Source: Tanytarsus gracilentus
Taxonomy: Eukaryota; Arthropoda; Insecta; Diptera; Chironomidae
DNA: 64,000 bases
Assembly (NCBI GenBank): GCA_038502055.1
Contig: JAXRKN010000044.1
Coordinates: forward strand, 9,139,501-9,203,500
Direction: 5' to 3'
Part shown: one piece after another, positions 13,301 to 27,164 of the stretch
How the letters are laid out: each line of letters opens with the position of its first letter
How positions within the stretch are numbered: position 1 is the first letter of the stretch
Translations under genes and position numbers: made by a program
Notes under the pieces: model-generated
Databases searched by the model: none
Told to the model about the DNA's origin: nothing
Seen by the model: the letters and a program-made list of their open reading frames with translations, nothing else

Positions 13301-16300
13301 TTGATCAACCCTTGATTTTTTCATACTATCCAGATAAAAATAAAAACTTCTGTTTGACATTTAAGAAGATTATTTTAAGTATCAATTATCTTTAATTTTC
13401 TTCATAACAATTTTAAGTGAGATTTTCCATCCACGGACCACATGTAAAATTTTATTTCACTCGACCATGAGTGAAAAATCATAAACAAAAATCTGCGTGT
13501 TGGTGGGATTTAAAAAATGACACTTTTATGAGCATTTTTGCGCTTCATATCCAAGAGTATGTTTGTAATAATTTGAAGAGTCGTCGCCATGAAACAGATT
13601 ATTGATCGTAAAATATAATAACAGCATAACACGCCACCATCGAGGCGAGATGCATGGATGGGAACGTATGTTTATGAGTTATAGAACAATGAGCAATAAC
13701 AACACTTACCATATGAGCATAAAAATAAATTAATCCAAATAACAGCATTTAAAAATGATGTCGCAACGTTCCTTCCCATGTTTTATTGCAAGCATGAGAA
13801 CGTAGACACTCGAAATTATTTTATTTTACTTTGTTTAACCACCATTGACTAGAGATTGCACAAGCACAATAATTTCCTTCATAAAAGATGTCACTTTACT
13901 TTTTAAACTTTTTATTCACATCACTTTCAATTAACTTTTAATTACTTTCATGCATATAAAAATTTTTATATATGCTAATTTTTTTTAATATCTCGAAGCA
14001 ACTTCTTCATCACACTCTTGTGAAATTAATTTGTTTTTTCTCATTAAATTTCCTTTGATGACATTCTGCGCTTCCTTATAAGAACCGTGTGTGAAGATGC
14101 CACAACGTCTGCAAAAAAAGGAGAGAAAATTATTGTAAAAGGTTGTAAAAAGTGCCGAAAAAAATTAGAATTTTGTACTCTCATTATATGAGCATAAAAT
14201 TACGCCATAAAAGATGCCGAAGCAAATAAGGCAAAAAGAAATTGTGACGTTTACGAGGCAAAAAATATTGCTTGGGGCTCGTTTGGCGAAAATGTTTAAA
14301 ATTTTATATTTTCAACCTAAAAATGGCTCATTGATTTTTAATTTTACCAATAAATTAACTTTACGTGAAAAAATTAAATAAAAATCGTCCGCAATATAAA
14401 TTAAATTTTTATATTTCAGTTGCTCTCAATGAGCCGCAAACACATTTCTTCGTCTTCTTTTATACCTCAAAAACTCCCTCGATAATGCTCACGAAAGAGA
14501 GAAGAAAAAAGAAGTCATGAATTTTAATTTATACTCAAAAGAAAGATATCAAAGGAGAAAAGAAAAATTGTCACACTGCAGATGCATTTCTCTACGCCGA
14601 GTCGCAGTCATGTCAATAAATTCTGCTTTATTAGTTTCGTGTGGTTGACCGTAACAAAAAAAAATTGAATGAGAGCGAGAACGAAGTCGTATAATTCTTT
14701 ATGAATGAACATTCTCTCGCTATACACACACACATAATATTTTTATATTACCCGAGCACTATAATACTTTTTGAGTAATGTTCTCCACCGACTTTTGGCA
14801 TAAATTGATACAATGTAGGAGGGTGAAAGGGGATGGCAACTTTAGTAAATTAAATTTATAACTTTTATTGAATTGAACTTTGAGGTTTTGATCTCTTGGC
14901 AACAAACCACGCTGCCCTGCTTTATTATTTTACCACTGCTGAATAAAAAGTCAATTTTGCAAACAAAAATCAATCCATAAAAATGCCGCACAGAAAGAAA
15001 AACATAAAACAATTGTGATATGTTAGGAAAAAATTGACATTTTAGGTAGAAATAAAAATGAGATCGACAATAAAATTTTTTTATACATTATTTGCTCATT
15101 AAATCAACTCAACAATAATAATGCCGCATGTCTCTTAAAAGTGTGTGGAAAAATAAAGAAGATAAATTCATTTGTAATTGGCGTATAACTTCGAATATTA
15201 AATTCACACCTCGATTTTTTTAATTATTTTATTACATAAATGCAATCATTAATAGACACGGCTATGAGCTCACACTCGTGGCACTCTTTTGTAATGAAAA
15301 AACGACGAAAGAGAAGCAGGGAGAATGGATATAAACGATTTAAGGCCTGCGATCTCATTATTTTGCTTATTTTGTGCATTTATCAACTCTTTTTTTATTC
15401 GCTCCTTCCTTTTAAGTCAAATCACAACGCTTGTATCTTTCGTATTAAAAAAATAACTCTAATGCTAATGAGGAAGCAGAAAAGACATTGTTTTTAAATG
15501 ATACATGCATAGAAAACCGTGGAGCATGGTTTGTTTGAAATTTAAATTCAGTTTTGGGATTTTAAGTAACGAAGAATTAAATTCGAGTTTTAAAGTGTCA
15601 CCGTCATCATGCTCCACCGTTTAATGCATTCTACGCTAATCCTCTCAATTCATTTTTATTCTTTCTCAGATTGATCTCATCGAATGAATTTTTTTTCCTG
15701 TGAAAAATATCTTTTATGATAATGCACTTCCATAATTATCTCGCGACATTCTTTCGCTTTATCTTAGTTATACTAACATGCCATGTTTTTTGTGCTGTCG
15801 ATTAATCACTTTGACTTGAATTAATGATTTCAAAGCTTTTTGTAGCTCTTCACGTTTCATCGATAGATCGATTTAAATAAATTCATTATAATAATAATAA
15901 TAAAAATCATTTTGTATCGTGATTGAAGTTGAGAGCGAGGTAGACAAGGGATGGACAGTATGAAAGAATTTTTAAAAATTTAATTTGTAAATTTGAATTT
16001 AAATCCAACGAAATTAAATTTATATTTTTTAAATCAAAAGTGTTCACTCTTTGTCAAATTTTCGAGATTGAATATGAAATCGAAAATGAATTGAAGAATT
16101 AGAGAATTAAAATTCCATCATGTGTCAATAACAATCTCATCTTCAATACGATGATGACTTTAAAATTTGAATTAACGAGAGAGAAATGGAAATTAAATGA
16201 GTGCTTAAATGATACTCGAAAGACGACACATTTAAACAGCATTTTATGCGCCGGCAAACATCTTACAAGGCACTCACTATATGCGCAGACTTTTAGAATT

Positions 16301-19300
16301 CTAAAATAAACAACCGTACACACAACGTCCGTCGGGGCGCTCCTAAAATAGAAAGGCACATACGGAGAGTGCAGCAGACGTACACACACACAAAGAGAGA
16401 CATAAAATCTCCATAAATGTTTATTTATGGTCTTAGGATTTTGGTTATCTCTTCTACCGCACTTCTTTCTCCTTCGCTCTCTTTGTGCACAATGTGTGTC
16501 TTGCATTGCCTTCTCTTAACAGTTTCAGTCTCTCTTTTTTTCGTCTGTAATTTCCGATATATGCAAGCGAAATAACAATGGAACGACATTCACTCGCTTT
16601 GCATCTCATTCGAAAGATAGCAAAGTGCAAGGGATGGAATTTTTTATTTTTAAAAACATTTTAAACAGACGAAAAGATCAAAATTTACTTAAGGTAATTT
16701 TTGTATTAAATTTAAAAACATTTCTCATCTTGCATTTGATTTTTTACCAATTTCCCTTCCGCACCATCTTCCAACTTGTCTTTTAAAACCAGAAAAAGAT
16801 AAAATTCAACAAAAAGCGTTTTTTTGGATGAAAAAATTTGCTTAAAATCCTCGAGCAGAAGTTTCATCCTCATACATGGCCATATCGTCATTCCAACACA
16901 TGCACTGCAAATTTCCATAGCTTAAAACTGTTCATTTTCCCATCTAAAGAAAATACAGAAAGAGGACGGGTTTAAATCATGTCAGATCTAATTCGATATA
17001 GTGACAAAGAGGCATTATTATAAGTTATTACAACATCCACTCTCTTTTCGGCTGTATTTGAATATGTCTGAATAAGTTTTAGAGCTGAGAAAATAATCCA
17101 GAAATGATAGCGCTTTTAAAATGTGAGAATTGGCTTTTTCGTATGAGTTCAATTTCCTGGTCATCTGGGTGTAGTTTTAAGTGGAATTAGAAAATATATT
17201 GTGGCCTGAGATTGGATAGTAAGTTATGATTTTGTATTGCTGTTGGCAGTCTGGAGTTTTAGTTTTGGCATTAAATTATTTGATTGTGGAGTTTGAAAGA
17301 AAGGGGTGAAAATTTTAAATTTAAGTTTTTACTTCCATTTCTTGAACTTAAATTTCCTTAAAGAGCAAACACGAAATTTTGCCAAACAAATCGAATATGG
17401 GCACTTAAATGTTTTCGTTTAAATCCAGCTGTAATTTTGACAAGTTTTTTTTATAGCAAATCTTTACCATATTTTTTTTGCGACACACAAAAAAATTTAA
17501 ATACAATTCAATTTTTCAAATATGGCCATCGGAGTCAGTGGATTTTAATGTTCATTCAAAATGTGTTTTTTTGTGCAAGGCGATGAATGCAAATTTTTAA
17601 TTGCAAAATTTTTCATTTCTCTTTTGTGTCCAATTTACAATTAAAATTTTACTTAAATCGATCTCGAAAAAAATAGGCATTATTCACCATAATATTGATT
17701 TCAATATGTGCAATGTATGTGCAGCAGCCCCGAATACTCCTTATAAGCCGCAGCAACCGATTGTTTTACCATTCCACTGCCCGTTCTCGATTAAAATACA
17801 TTTTTAATTCAAGAAACATACTTGAAATTTTCCTATAAATACATTTTTTATGTATCATTGAATATCGGAGCTCTTTTATGCTTTCATTCTTTATATTTTG
17901 CAAAAGTTTGCAACAGTGGCTAGTTTTGTGCCACCGCTGTACATTTAAAACCAGTGCATTGTATGCTGATAACATCTCGCAAGTCAAAAGAGAAAGAGAA
18001 AAATTTCAGAGATTCTGTTGAGATTTTGGAGACAATGCTGTGGTCACTTTTGAATAAAATGAATTTAAATTTTTTTCATTGCCATTTTTTTAAAAGTGAG
18101 TCCATCCCATGCACCCATAAATGAAAAATCTTTTAACTTCCTTCGTTGCTCTTCAACAATTTTAAAAATAAAACGAAGAATTAAGCGAGTAAAAAGGAAA
18201 TGGAATGAATTTATCCAAATTGCTGAGTTCTGTGTGTGTGCCATAAAAAGCATATATTGCATTGAGGCATCAACAAACAAACCTAAAAACAGCATTGCTG
18301 AATAAATATCAGCTTCGCTTTTTAATTAGGCAACAAGAGAAAACTCCGATTGCACGACAATGCCGCAATACACAAATAACAACGACGACGTAGAGGAAGG
18401 CGATCGATCATTGTTGAACAAAGTTCTAAATGCAAAAAAATCCAAATTTGATGGATCGCTCGAAATCGTCGTCGTCGTTGGTGGGTGAGGAGCAATAATT
18501 CATTTAATTTGTTCAGCTGCAGCTCACTTTGCAGATTTATGTAAACATATTCAGTTTACATGCTCGATGTGAGGAGTGGACACTATTTTATATTAAAAGT
18601 TTTCTTTTTTCAAAAATATTGAAAATAAAAATTTACTAAAAATATTAAACATTTCTAATTCACACATTGTGTCTAATCCTTGATTTTTCTCTCAAGTACG
18701 AGATCAGATATTTCGGACGACTGTAGTTTGAGCTAATGCAGGCAGTAGCTCGAGTTGAAGTCGTGATAATTCATTATTTGAGGCTTTTTGAAATTTGAGT
18801 CAAAGCTAATCAACATTAGAATCTCAGCTCGTGGAAAAAACGCTCAACAAAAGGAGAGAAAAGAGTCAAGCTGTAAAGCATTATTTGTCTCGATGTCAGC
18901 TCGAGTCTCATGAAAGGCTAATTTGGTAACAAATTGATATTTTTCTTCTTTCTTCTCGTCTCCCATGAGAATTCATCATCGCACGATGTGATATATGGCA
19001 CATATGTTGCTGCTCTCCCTGCAAACGGCAAGCATGATGCATTTATTGATATAAGACATTCGTCAAACAGACGAAACGCATAAAAATTCCTCTAAACTGG
19101 GAAGAGTTTGAATTTTAGGGAACTAATTTTGAAATAAATTTGTGTTTTTTCATTTTTAATCTAAATTGTCCACCCATTGACTGACACTTTAATCTTCAAA
19201 ACAAACATCATATATGTACATAGCGGAGCTATAATATGCACAAACATATCTACAGAAATTTATCTTCATTTTCTCTCTCGCTCACTCAGCTCAGCATGTG

Positions 19301-22300
19301 AATCATGTCTAGAGGGAGATGAGATGCGAAAGTCGTAATGAAAATGACAAGGATTGAATACTTTTTTATCTCGACATAAAATCATCTAGAGCGATACATT
19401 TACGTTGATGATTTTTAGAAAGGTAAATATTTAAATCTCATCAAATTTACAAGAAAAATTAACGTGCGTTGTTTTTTTGGAGGATGCGTGTTTGCATAAA
19501 TTTGTAAGCTGTCGGTTTAATGGGATTTTTTATTTGACGTGAAAAATTGATGATTTTGTAATATTTTTATTCCATCTTTTAAGTTTTTTTTTTCAAAAAT
19601 ATTCAAATAAATGTCCATCCTTTGGCTAGATTTTGACTTTTCTCATTCCATGTGCCTACACAAATTCACAATGTTTACACACATAAAAAGGACAAATAAA
19701 TAACAAAGCAAATATCACAGAGCGGCGAGTTGAGTACAAACTCCAGAGAGGAAGTGAAAAAAGATGAAAATACTGAAATTATTGCAGCAGGCAAAAAAGG
19801 GAGCAAATGAATTACAACTCATTTTTATGAAATTTTTTCGTCTCGAAAAAACACACAAAAAGCACTCGCCGGATACGTCTCATTAACATTAATCCAATTC
19901 TCGGTATGTGTTGTAGATTTTTGAGCTCAACAAAATAAAATAAAATAAAATAAAAAGTGGCTGCTGCTCCTCTTTGACGCTCTCACCAAACTAATTGAAA
20001 CGAGAACAATCACGCTAAAAATGAAGTCGAGAAAATATTAATTTGAAATTCATGCTGTGATAATGGATTCGGATGAATATATGCTCAATTAAGAAAAGAA
20101 GGGCTTGTCGCAGTGCACATAAAAATTAATTTTTGTGTGATTTTGGTTTGTGGTAGCGCGAGCCGCATGTGGATGAACTTCTTTTTTTTCGGAAGCAATT
20201 AAGCTCTGATTTTCGAAAGGGATTGGCTGATTAATTTTCTGTATTGATCATTAATTTTTATCATGATTAAGAATTTATTCAAATATCTTCAAAAAAAAGT
20301 AGCTCAATTTAAATCAATTTCACGACACTCTTTTGTGTCTGACTCAATTTATTTGCTGCATTTTCGGTTTCGGCATTTCGTGTATCTGCATTGAGAGAAA
20401 ATTTGACATCAACATGTGTTTAGTGTCAACTGTCACGCCCCTATAATGTCATAATTTAGACAAACAAAAACTATTACGATTCATTTACTTAACAGAGCGA
20501 TTTCACGGAACAATAAAAGATTTTTTTAAAGAATTTTTTTCGCATTTTAATAAAAGAGAGCTCGAGACAGTTAGTAAATGAGGAGGCGTGGTGGTTTTAT
20601 TTTGTGAATTATGTCACACTTTGTAATTTAAGCGCATATTGTTGATTGTCGATCAAGGTTGAGTTACGATGCCATAAATGGAGGTTGGTTAAGAATATGT
20701 CGGCAGATTTTAAATTTAGATATTGAACTGGGTGTTAAGTGACGGCAAATTGTGAATCACCAACGGAATCTCAATGAACTTTTCAATTTTATTGTTTTCA
20801 ACTTTTAATTTTTTTGTGTTTAAAATTTATTCTTTTTTAATTTTTCGCAAAATTTTTCTTGAATTGAAATTTAATTAACACCAGAGGAATTTTTGTCAAG
20901 TCAATCGGTATCTTGAACTCTTGGAATGGAATTTAGGACACCCAAACTGCTTTCATGGAGGTTAAATTAAATTTCTTGAAACTTATCTCAGGAAGTAATT
21001 AAAATATTTTTCGAAAGGGTTCATTTGAATATTTTTTTAGTATTGTCTCGAATCTTTTGTGCCTTTCTCGAATCAGTAGTTTAACAATTCATTAATCACT
21101 GAATATTCAATTTGAATTAAATTTTCTTAGAATCTCTCCTCTGCTCTGTTTTACGGACTTAACCCGCATGCGATATCGTAATATGATATTATTATGATAT
21201 ATAACAGTCGACGCATATCGTGCACGATTCGATTGACACATAAAATGGAATGTAATGAATATGATTGACATTCATCAAATGACTCGTAAACACACACAAC
21301 AGCTTGATGGAATAAAGTGCAATGATTGCGTACAATTACGTCTCAAATTTCAAGGAAGGCCAAAAAGAAAATGATTAAAAATTTTATTTGGGTGAAGTGA
21401 AAAAATTCCACGTCGCGCGCGAAATGTAAGTGTCGGCTTTGTGCCTTTAATTCTTCACGCAGACGACGTTAAATGCCTGATCGCCGTCATCTTTTCATTC
21501 AGGCGCTGTGCGAGAGAGCAAAGTGAGTGAGTGAGAGAGAGGAGAAGGAGGATGAAGGCATGGCGAAATTAAGATTATTATTATTTTTTTTGTGGTTAAT
21601 TGAAAAAACATGTTTCAGATGCGCGAGAGAGATTTTGCGCTCGAGTATTGTCTCATGCGGTTGTGATGGGTTCGTATGGAAATTAAGTTTTTTTTTCGCA
21701 ACTCTTTACAATAATTTTTAGACCTCTGATCTGAACTTATTAATCATCCCCATACACCACATCGCTTCATGCCATTTCGAAAATTGATAATGTGCTCCGA
21801 CTGTGCTTTGATTTCGGCCTTTTGTTCACAGATATATTTTATATTTTTTTTTGTGGCCCACTCACTCACTCTTTTTTGCACACACTGAGCTACAAATCAT
21901 TTTGGTGCCATTCAAAATCTCTTTTTTATCTCATCGTTCGAACAAAAACAGCTTAACTTCATAAAAAAAATATGTGTGTTATATATCGCATATTGATCGT
22001 GCAAGACGTCTCGCAAAATCTTTTCAATCTCACTTTGTCTTCTTCTTTTTTACCAAAATTGGGAGCTTAGGGCGATTCACGAAGGTTTAATTTTGTGTTT
22101 GAATTCAAAAAAATATGTTTTGTGAAAAATATTAAAAACATAAATTTTAAAAATTATTCTAAAATTTCTTGGTTAAGTCAATTCCAACAACTCTCGTCAC
22201 TATCTCGATCGTCTATTTTTTTCTCAAAAGCCCATCACTTTAACACTCGAGCAGAAAATGATAAATTTGAAATTTTTAAAAATTACTCGGCTCTCACAGG

Positions 22301-25300
22301 CTCTTTTGTGTTGCATGTTATCTTTCAGTCGCCTCTATAATTTTTTTTGCACCACGCATAACAAAAAAGAGATGAATGAACAAACGAGAAATTAATCACA
22401 CAGAAGAGTGAAAACTCCTTCTTTAGCATCTCTCACGAATGTGCTTTCATTTCTTCATCGAGCATAAAATGACAGTTTGAATGGTGAACTTTAGATTTAT
22501 TTTCTTATTTTTGTGTTTTTTTTGGTAGGTCGCAATGAGAAAGTCGTGCAAATGAATACATGAAAATAATTTTTTGTCTTTCTTCTGGGTTTTTATGGAT
22601 GATGAATCTTGGTCAACAATATTTGGGTTGAGTGTGGTTTTACACTGAGAGAAATTTTATTACTCGAACATTTATTTTACAAATTTTCAATATAAAATTT
22701 AAATAAATTCTTCTCAGTTTAGACTTCAGCAAAGCCATAAGGAACCATAAAATGAGAAATGATGTGAAACCGAGAGAATTTTGCGTTGAAAAATGCCACA
22801 CAATGTAGCATTTAAATTGCGAGTGTAAAACTGGTTCTGTACTAAGCCTTTTTCATCTCTCTCGCGTTGCACTCGTTCACGAGGCTAAAAAGTGAAGAAA
22901 TAATCATTTACAATTATTGTAAAGCGTGTTCATATCGTTTGGGTATAGGTTTCAACACATGAAATCGATGCAGTTCTTTATTGCACCCTTCAATGGCTGC
23001 TAGACGTTTCTAATGGAATGCACACACAGTCGAAGTCATAAGCATGCACATTTTGACACAAATTATTGTTCACTAGTTGTTTTTTTTGTTGTGAATTCAT
23101 CGAGACGCTTTATTACAAATTGGTTTCTTCTCATTTCAGCGGATTATAAATTGCCATTATTCACTGAGCTGTGTAAGTATGGAGATGATTAATTCATCTT
23201 CTCATAATCGCTTAATTAACTTAGAAGTGAAGAGTGATGAAGTAAGATTGTTGATTATTTCCTGAATATGCGAGACTCAATAAGGAAAATTATTTTGCAT
23301 CAATCGAAAATGATTGAAAAATTGCGAAATCCCTTAAATGATTTTGAAGATTTAATTCGGAATTTTAGTTTTGATGAAAAAATTAAAAATTAAAAATTTG
23401 AAAATTTAACGGTTTTTAAGGAAAAAAATAGTAATTTTCAATTTGAATACGGCTAGTGTCTCTGAAATAAATATTTTATACAATTTTTTTTCTCTAGATT
23501 AAGAATTTAATTTCCCCTTTCTTAAAAAAAATTTACTTCAAATAAAATATTTCACAGCAATTATTCGTCTAGCCGTTAATAATCCGATTAAATATGAATT
23601 TATAGCAAACATATCTCGATTTCATATCAACACAATTTATAAACAAGAAATTTTCACAGAATTTCTTTTAATTTCTCGCCAACAAAAAAATTTAATTCCA
23701 TTTTCCGCTCGAATGACTTTTAATCCTCAAAATATTTTTTATGTTTGCCAATTCTCGCTGAAAATTTTGAAAATATATTTCTAATCCGCTATGAAAATAA
23801 TCCTTTTGAAAACTTTATTCACACTTTGAGCTGTATAATTTTTAATGATCATAAACACCGATAATTATTCACTGAGCTGAGTAATTAATTTTTCTTCCTT
23901 CATCACACACGTCATCACCGTCACATGTCGCCTTCAAATTTTGTATCTCAATAAATTTTGTAGCGTCAACGAGCAGGATCGAAGTTCTCTGGCAATTATG
24001 TCAACAGCATAAATTTTATTCGAGTAAAATTAATGAAATGCGTGTACAAATATGAATGATTCAGGCACACCTGGTAATTTTTCGCCACACACAATAGTTT
24101 TGTGCTGTATGACAGCAAGAGAGCTCGGGTACAATGTAATGAGTAGTATAATGAATGGGGAGGGCGCACAAAAGAATCAAGAGAGAGAAAGAGAGAAAAA
24201 TCCTTGAAGCAATGACATGAAATGAAGCTAATGTGGCTTTTAATTTGTTTTCAGAATTTTTGCCTTTTCTCTAAATTTTTTTCTGAACCTTTTTACGCTC
24301 ATTTCCTTTTCACCACTAATTACAGTACATGAACGATGAATTATGGAAGTTTTCAAAAAATTACACGTTTTTTTTTTAAAATATGCAAATTTTTTTCACG
24401 CTCCAATGATAAAACAATAAAAATTAAAATTTTTACAATTTCTTATAAATTGAGATATAAAATTTTTATGTTTTCATTATGATAGATTTCATGACGATAA
24501 AAATATTCTTCCGCTTTCAAAATTTTTTTATGTTTTTTTCGAGAGTTTTTGAGAGTAAAAATAGAAAAGTCTGAATCACGGCTGTTTTTATAAAACAAAA
24601 AATCCAAAAACTTTTCGAAAATTTAATCTTTTACACAGACTGTAATTTTTTTTCACTTTGCATACCTTTTTTAAAAACCTTTTTTTGAGTTCCACGAATT
24701 GTTTTTATTCCACCAAAAATTAATGTGTCAAATATTTTTTAGGGCACAGAACATGATTCACAAATTATGCTTTTTATCTTCAATATATTGCAACTCTATT
24801 ATTATTTTTTCCACTATCTTATCTCTTTCCACTTTTTGTATATTCACTAAATTTTGTTTTATGTTATTCCTCCAAAAAAAACTGTTATCACAAATCAAAT
24901 AAAATTGAATATATGATGTGATTTATTTAGTATTGAACACTATTATGAGTGATGGGTTTTGATTTACATTGATATTATTGCGTATGGCGGGTGCTGAATT
25001 GTGAAATTTTGTGCGTTGACAGCACTCGACAAAAATAATTTTCTTACACTTTTTTGCGTTAAATAAAAATTGCGGAAATAAATTTTTTTAACATTAATTC
25101 TTGACTGTGTCACCGGGTGTAAAAATATATGCCGAACATAAATTTTTCACGCTGTGATGAGAGTTCGTATAAATGATTTATGTCAGTAATAATCCATACG
25201 GTATCAAATAATTAATCACCATCACCTTTTTTTCTCTAAACTCTTTTTTTTGCTATTCTTTGAGCGAATTATAAAGTCGAAACGACCTTCCTCGACGCGA

Positions 25301-25669
25301 TTCGAATCTGAACTAAAGAATCGACCCAAGGAATTTCTTGAAACGAACACAAGGTTCATTTTCACATTCGTTTCACTGGAACTCGAGTTGAATGTTTCAC
25401 CGATGTTGCATGGAAGAATGTTTTACGATTTGTTTACAAAGTTTTTATTACACATTGAGAGATTGTTAACATTGATCTTGAAAAATATAAAAAATGTTGC
25501 GGATTTTCTTTTATTACCAAGCATTTTCAATTATTTTTATACTTTTATGATGATTTCGAGGGTTGTTGAATTTTTTATAAATTTAAAGTTTTAATTATTT
25601 TCCTTTATTTGAAATTTAGATGTGAAAACATGCCAAAACTATGAGGATTAATAAATATTTTTAAGATAT
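7343..25669. other. Gene-poor AT-rich region of about 18 kb
   Basis: Both strands were read. The open frames here are short, composed of AT-rich codons, and lack splice structure, signal peptides or family resemblance. The longest is a minus-strand frame of 135 codons at 16099-16506. Simple repeats occur, such as AAAAT near 19930-19955. No tRNA, rRNA or transposase was recognised. The region could be a large intron or a regulatory interval of a gene outside the window. One imperfect hairpin at 18380-18481 is reported separately. Confidence 0.5.
18380..18481. other. Imperfect hairpin with CGA-rich arms
   Basis: CAACGACGAC at 18380-18389 can pair with the GTCGTCGTCGTTGG arm ending at 18481. 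Further in, GCGATCGATCA can pair with TGATGGATCGC (one mismatch), leaving a loop of about 40 nt. The overall size (about 100 nt) is in the range of a small-RNA precursor, but the seed is not one I recognise. It may simply be two trinucleotide runs. Confidence 0.3.
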
Positions 25670-25675
25670 TTTATT
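25670..25675 (-). terminator. PolyA signal of the OBP gene
   Basis: AATAAA on the minus strand, about 95 nt past the predicted OBP stop codon. It is the closest consensus signal after the last exon. Confidence 0.5.
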
Positions 25676-25769
25676 TTTAAGCAATTTAATTAAATTTGAA
25701 ATAATATTTAAAAAGTTGTTTTAATTTTTTTCCAAAATTTAAGTTCTCCATTTTACATGTCATATATTT

Positions 25770-27103
25770 TTAAAAGTGCTTCATGCAATCCTCTTGCGAT
25801 GTAACATTCGATTTGAGAGCATTACACTCGTCAGCTGAAACAAAATAAGTAAAAATTACTTTTTTTATTTAGGAAGTTTATATAATGTTTTTAATTTTTT
25901 ACTTTTTTTTTTTTTTTTTATTTTTTTTTTGAAATTTCTTTTTTTCTTTTTTTTTTCTCCCTTCTCTATTTTTTTTTCTTTTTCTTCGATTTTTTTTTTT
26001 TTTATTTTTTTTTCTTTTTTTTAATCTTTTCTTTTGGTTTTAATTTTTTTCTTTTTTTTTGTCTTTTGATATTTTTTCTTTTTGTCTTTTTTTGAAATTA
26101 TGTGATTTTTTGATCGCGTTTTCCCCTTGTCTCTTGGTTTTATTTCCGTTTTGTTTTTTGCATTTTTTTTTATTCAAAAGATTAACTTTTCTAAAATTAT
26201 TATTTATTTCATCTTTGGTAACATGAATGTTTTTCACTTCTTCTCTTCTTTAATCTTGTCACTTTAATATTGGGTCCGTCCTTTTCAGGGGGTTTTGTGG
26301 TGTTGGTTTGGTTTTTTTTTTTTTTTTTTCCCCTGTTTCGGGTTGAGTTGGAGAGAAAAGATACGTTGTGTGGAAATAAGAGAGAAGGGAGAACAAAATT
26401 AATTTTTATTAATTGAGTTCACAGCATTTAAAAAAGTTTAAGTAAACTCACTTCCTGTCCAAACACTTTCCGGACAGTCCTGCAGAAAATTTAATGAAAT
26501 GAAAAAGTTTTTTAATTGAGAAAGTTTTTTACTCACTCGAACAATGTAACCGACAATGCATTTCGCTGCTCCAAATGGCTTCCAATCACATTTTTTCTCA
26601 TCGTCATGGTGGTGATGATGTTTCGGTTTGTGATCCTTCATTTCATTAACTATTGATGGATTTATTATTGGAGTCTAAGTCTAATTAAATTTTAACTCAC
26701 ATTTGGATTCACAAAATTCAACAGCTTGTTCGGTGACTGCCTTAAATTCGTCGCTCTCACCCACAAAATCATTTGCAAAATTTTTAACTCCATCCCAGTT
26801 TATATCTTTGTTCTCACTCAATAATTCTCTCGAGTTGAACATGCACTCGGCAAAGCAAACAATTGCATGAAACTTTTCTCTTCCTTTTTTATCTTCCATC
26901 TCTACCAAAAGGTTACCGCACTCGGGATCTTTCTTAAAGTCGTCATCATTTTTCGGAAATGGGCAGCAAGCTTTTAATGCGTGAGTTTGTCGCATACATT
27001 CCTTCTTTTTATACCCTTTGCCACCTTCACCGCTCTCCTCACCCGACTCACAATGACCCTTTACAGCAAACAAAACAACCACAAGACCGACGATTAACTT
27101 CAT
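25770..27103 (-). CDS. Plus-C-type odorant-binding protein
   Basis: Exons in transcript order: 27103-26701, 26649-26537, 26479-26452, 25834-25770; 609 nt, 202 aa. Phases join cleanly (1, 0, 1). A signal peptide (MKLIVGLVVVLFAVKG) precedes a mature chain with about 13 Cys. These include a CC pair (ACCPFP), PEC, VCFAEC, FCESKC, KKCDW, AKC, DCPESVW and a final DEC...EDC. The many Cys and the CP-x-x-x-W motif fit the Plus-C group of insect OBPs, extracellular carriers of hydrophobic ligands in sensilla or haemolymph. Exon 2 carries a His run (HHHHH). Reading through exon 3 gives an early stop, but its donor GTGAGT joins in frame to a terminal exon 617 nt away that supplies the last two Cys. The start at 27103 is preferred because an in-frame upstream ATG (27142) lies before the predicted transcription start. 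Confidence 0.85.
25835..26451 (-). repeat. A/purine-rich low-complexity intron of the OBP gene
   Basis: On the + strand about 25880-26340 is dominated by T runs with some C. In the transcript it is an A-rich purine tract. It lies wholly within the last OBP intron and contains a spurious Lys/Asn-rich frame (26040-26237). Confidence 0.8.
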
Positions 27104-27125
27104 AATTCTCTGTGATATAATTAAC

Positions 27126-27164
27126 AACTGAATTAAATTCACTTAATAACGTTCAGTTTTTATA
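27126..27164 (-). promoter_or_regulatory. TATA box and initiator of the OBP gene
   Basis: On the minus strand TATAAAAA (27164-27157) is followed about 33 bp later by TCAGTT (27131-27126). This places transcription start just upstream of the ATG at 27103. Confidence 0.65.

Noticed and set aside
16099..16506. 135-codon minus-strand frame
   Set aside because: Lies in AT-rich spacer, is Cys/Phe/Val mixed without domain or splice context, and is near the length expected by chance in 128 kb of both strands.
25250..25594. 114-codon + strand frame
   Set aside because: Does not begin with ATG, has no family resemblance, and about one frame of this length is expected by chance.
26040..26237. Lys/Asn-rich minus-strand frame
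   Set aside because: It is the translation of the A-rich tract inside the OBP intron.
27104..27142. N-terminal extension of the OBP
   Set aside because: The upstream ATG lies before the predicted transcription start, and the signal peptide begins at the ATG at 27103.
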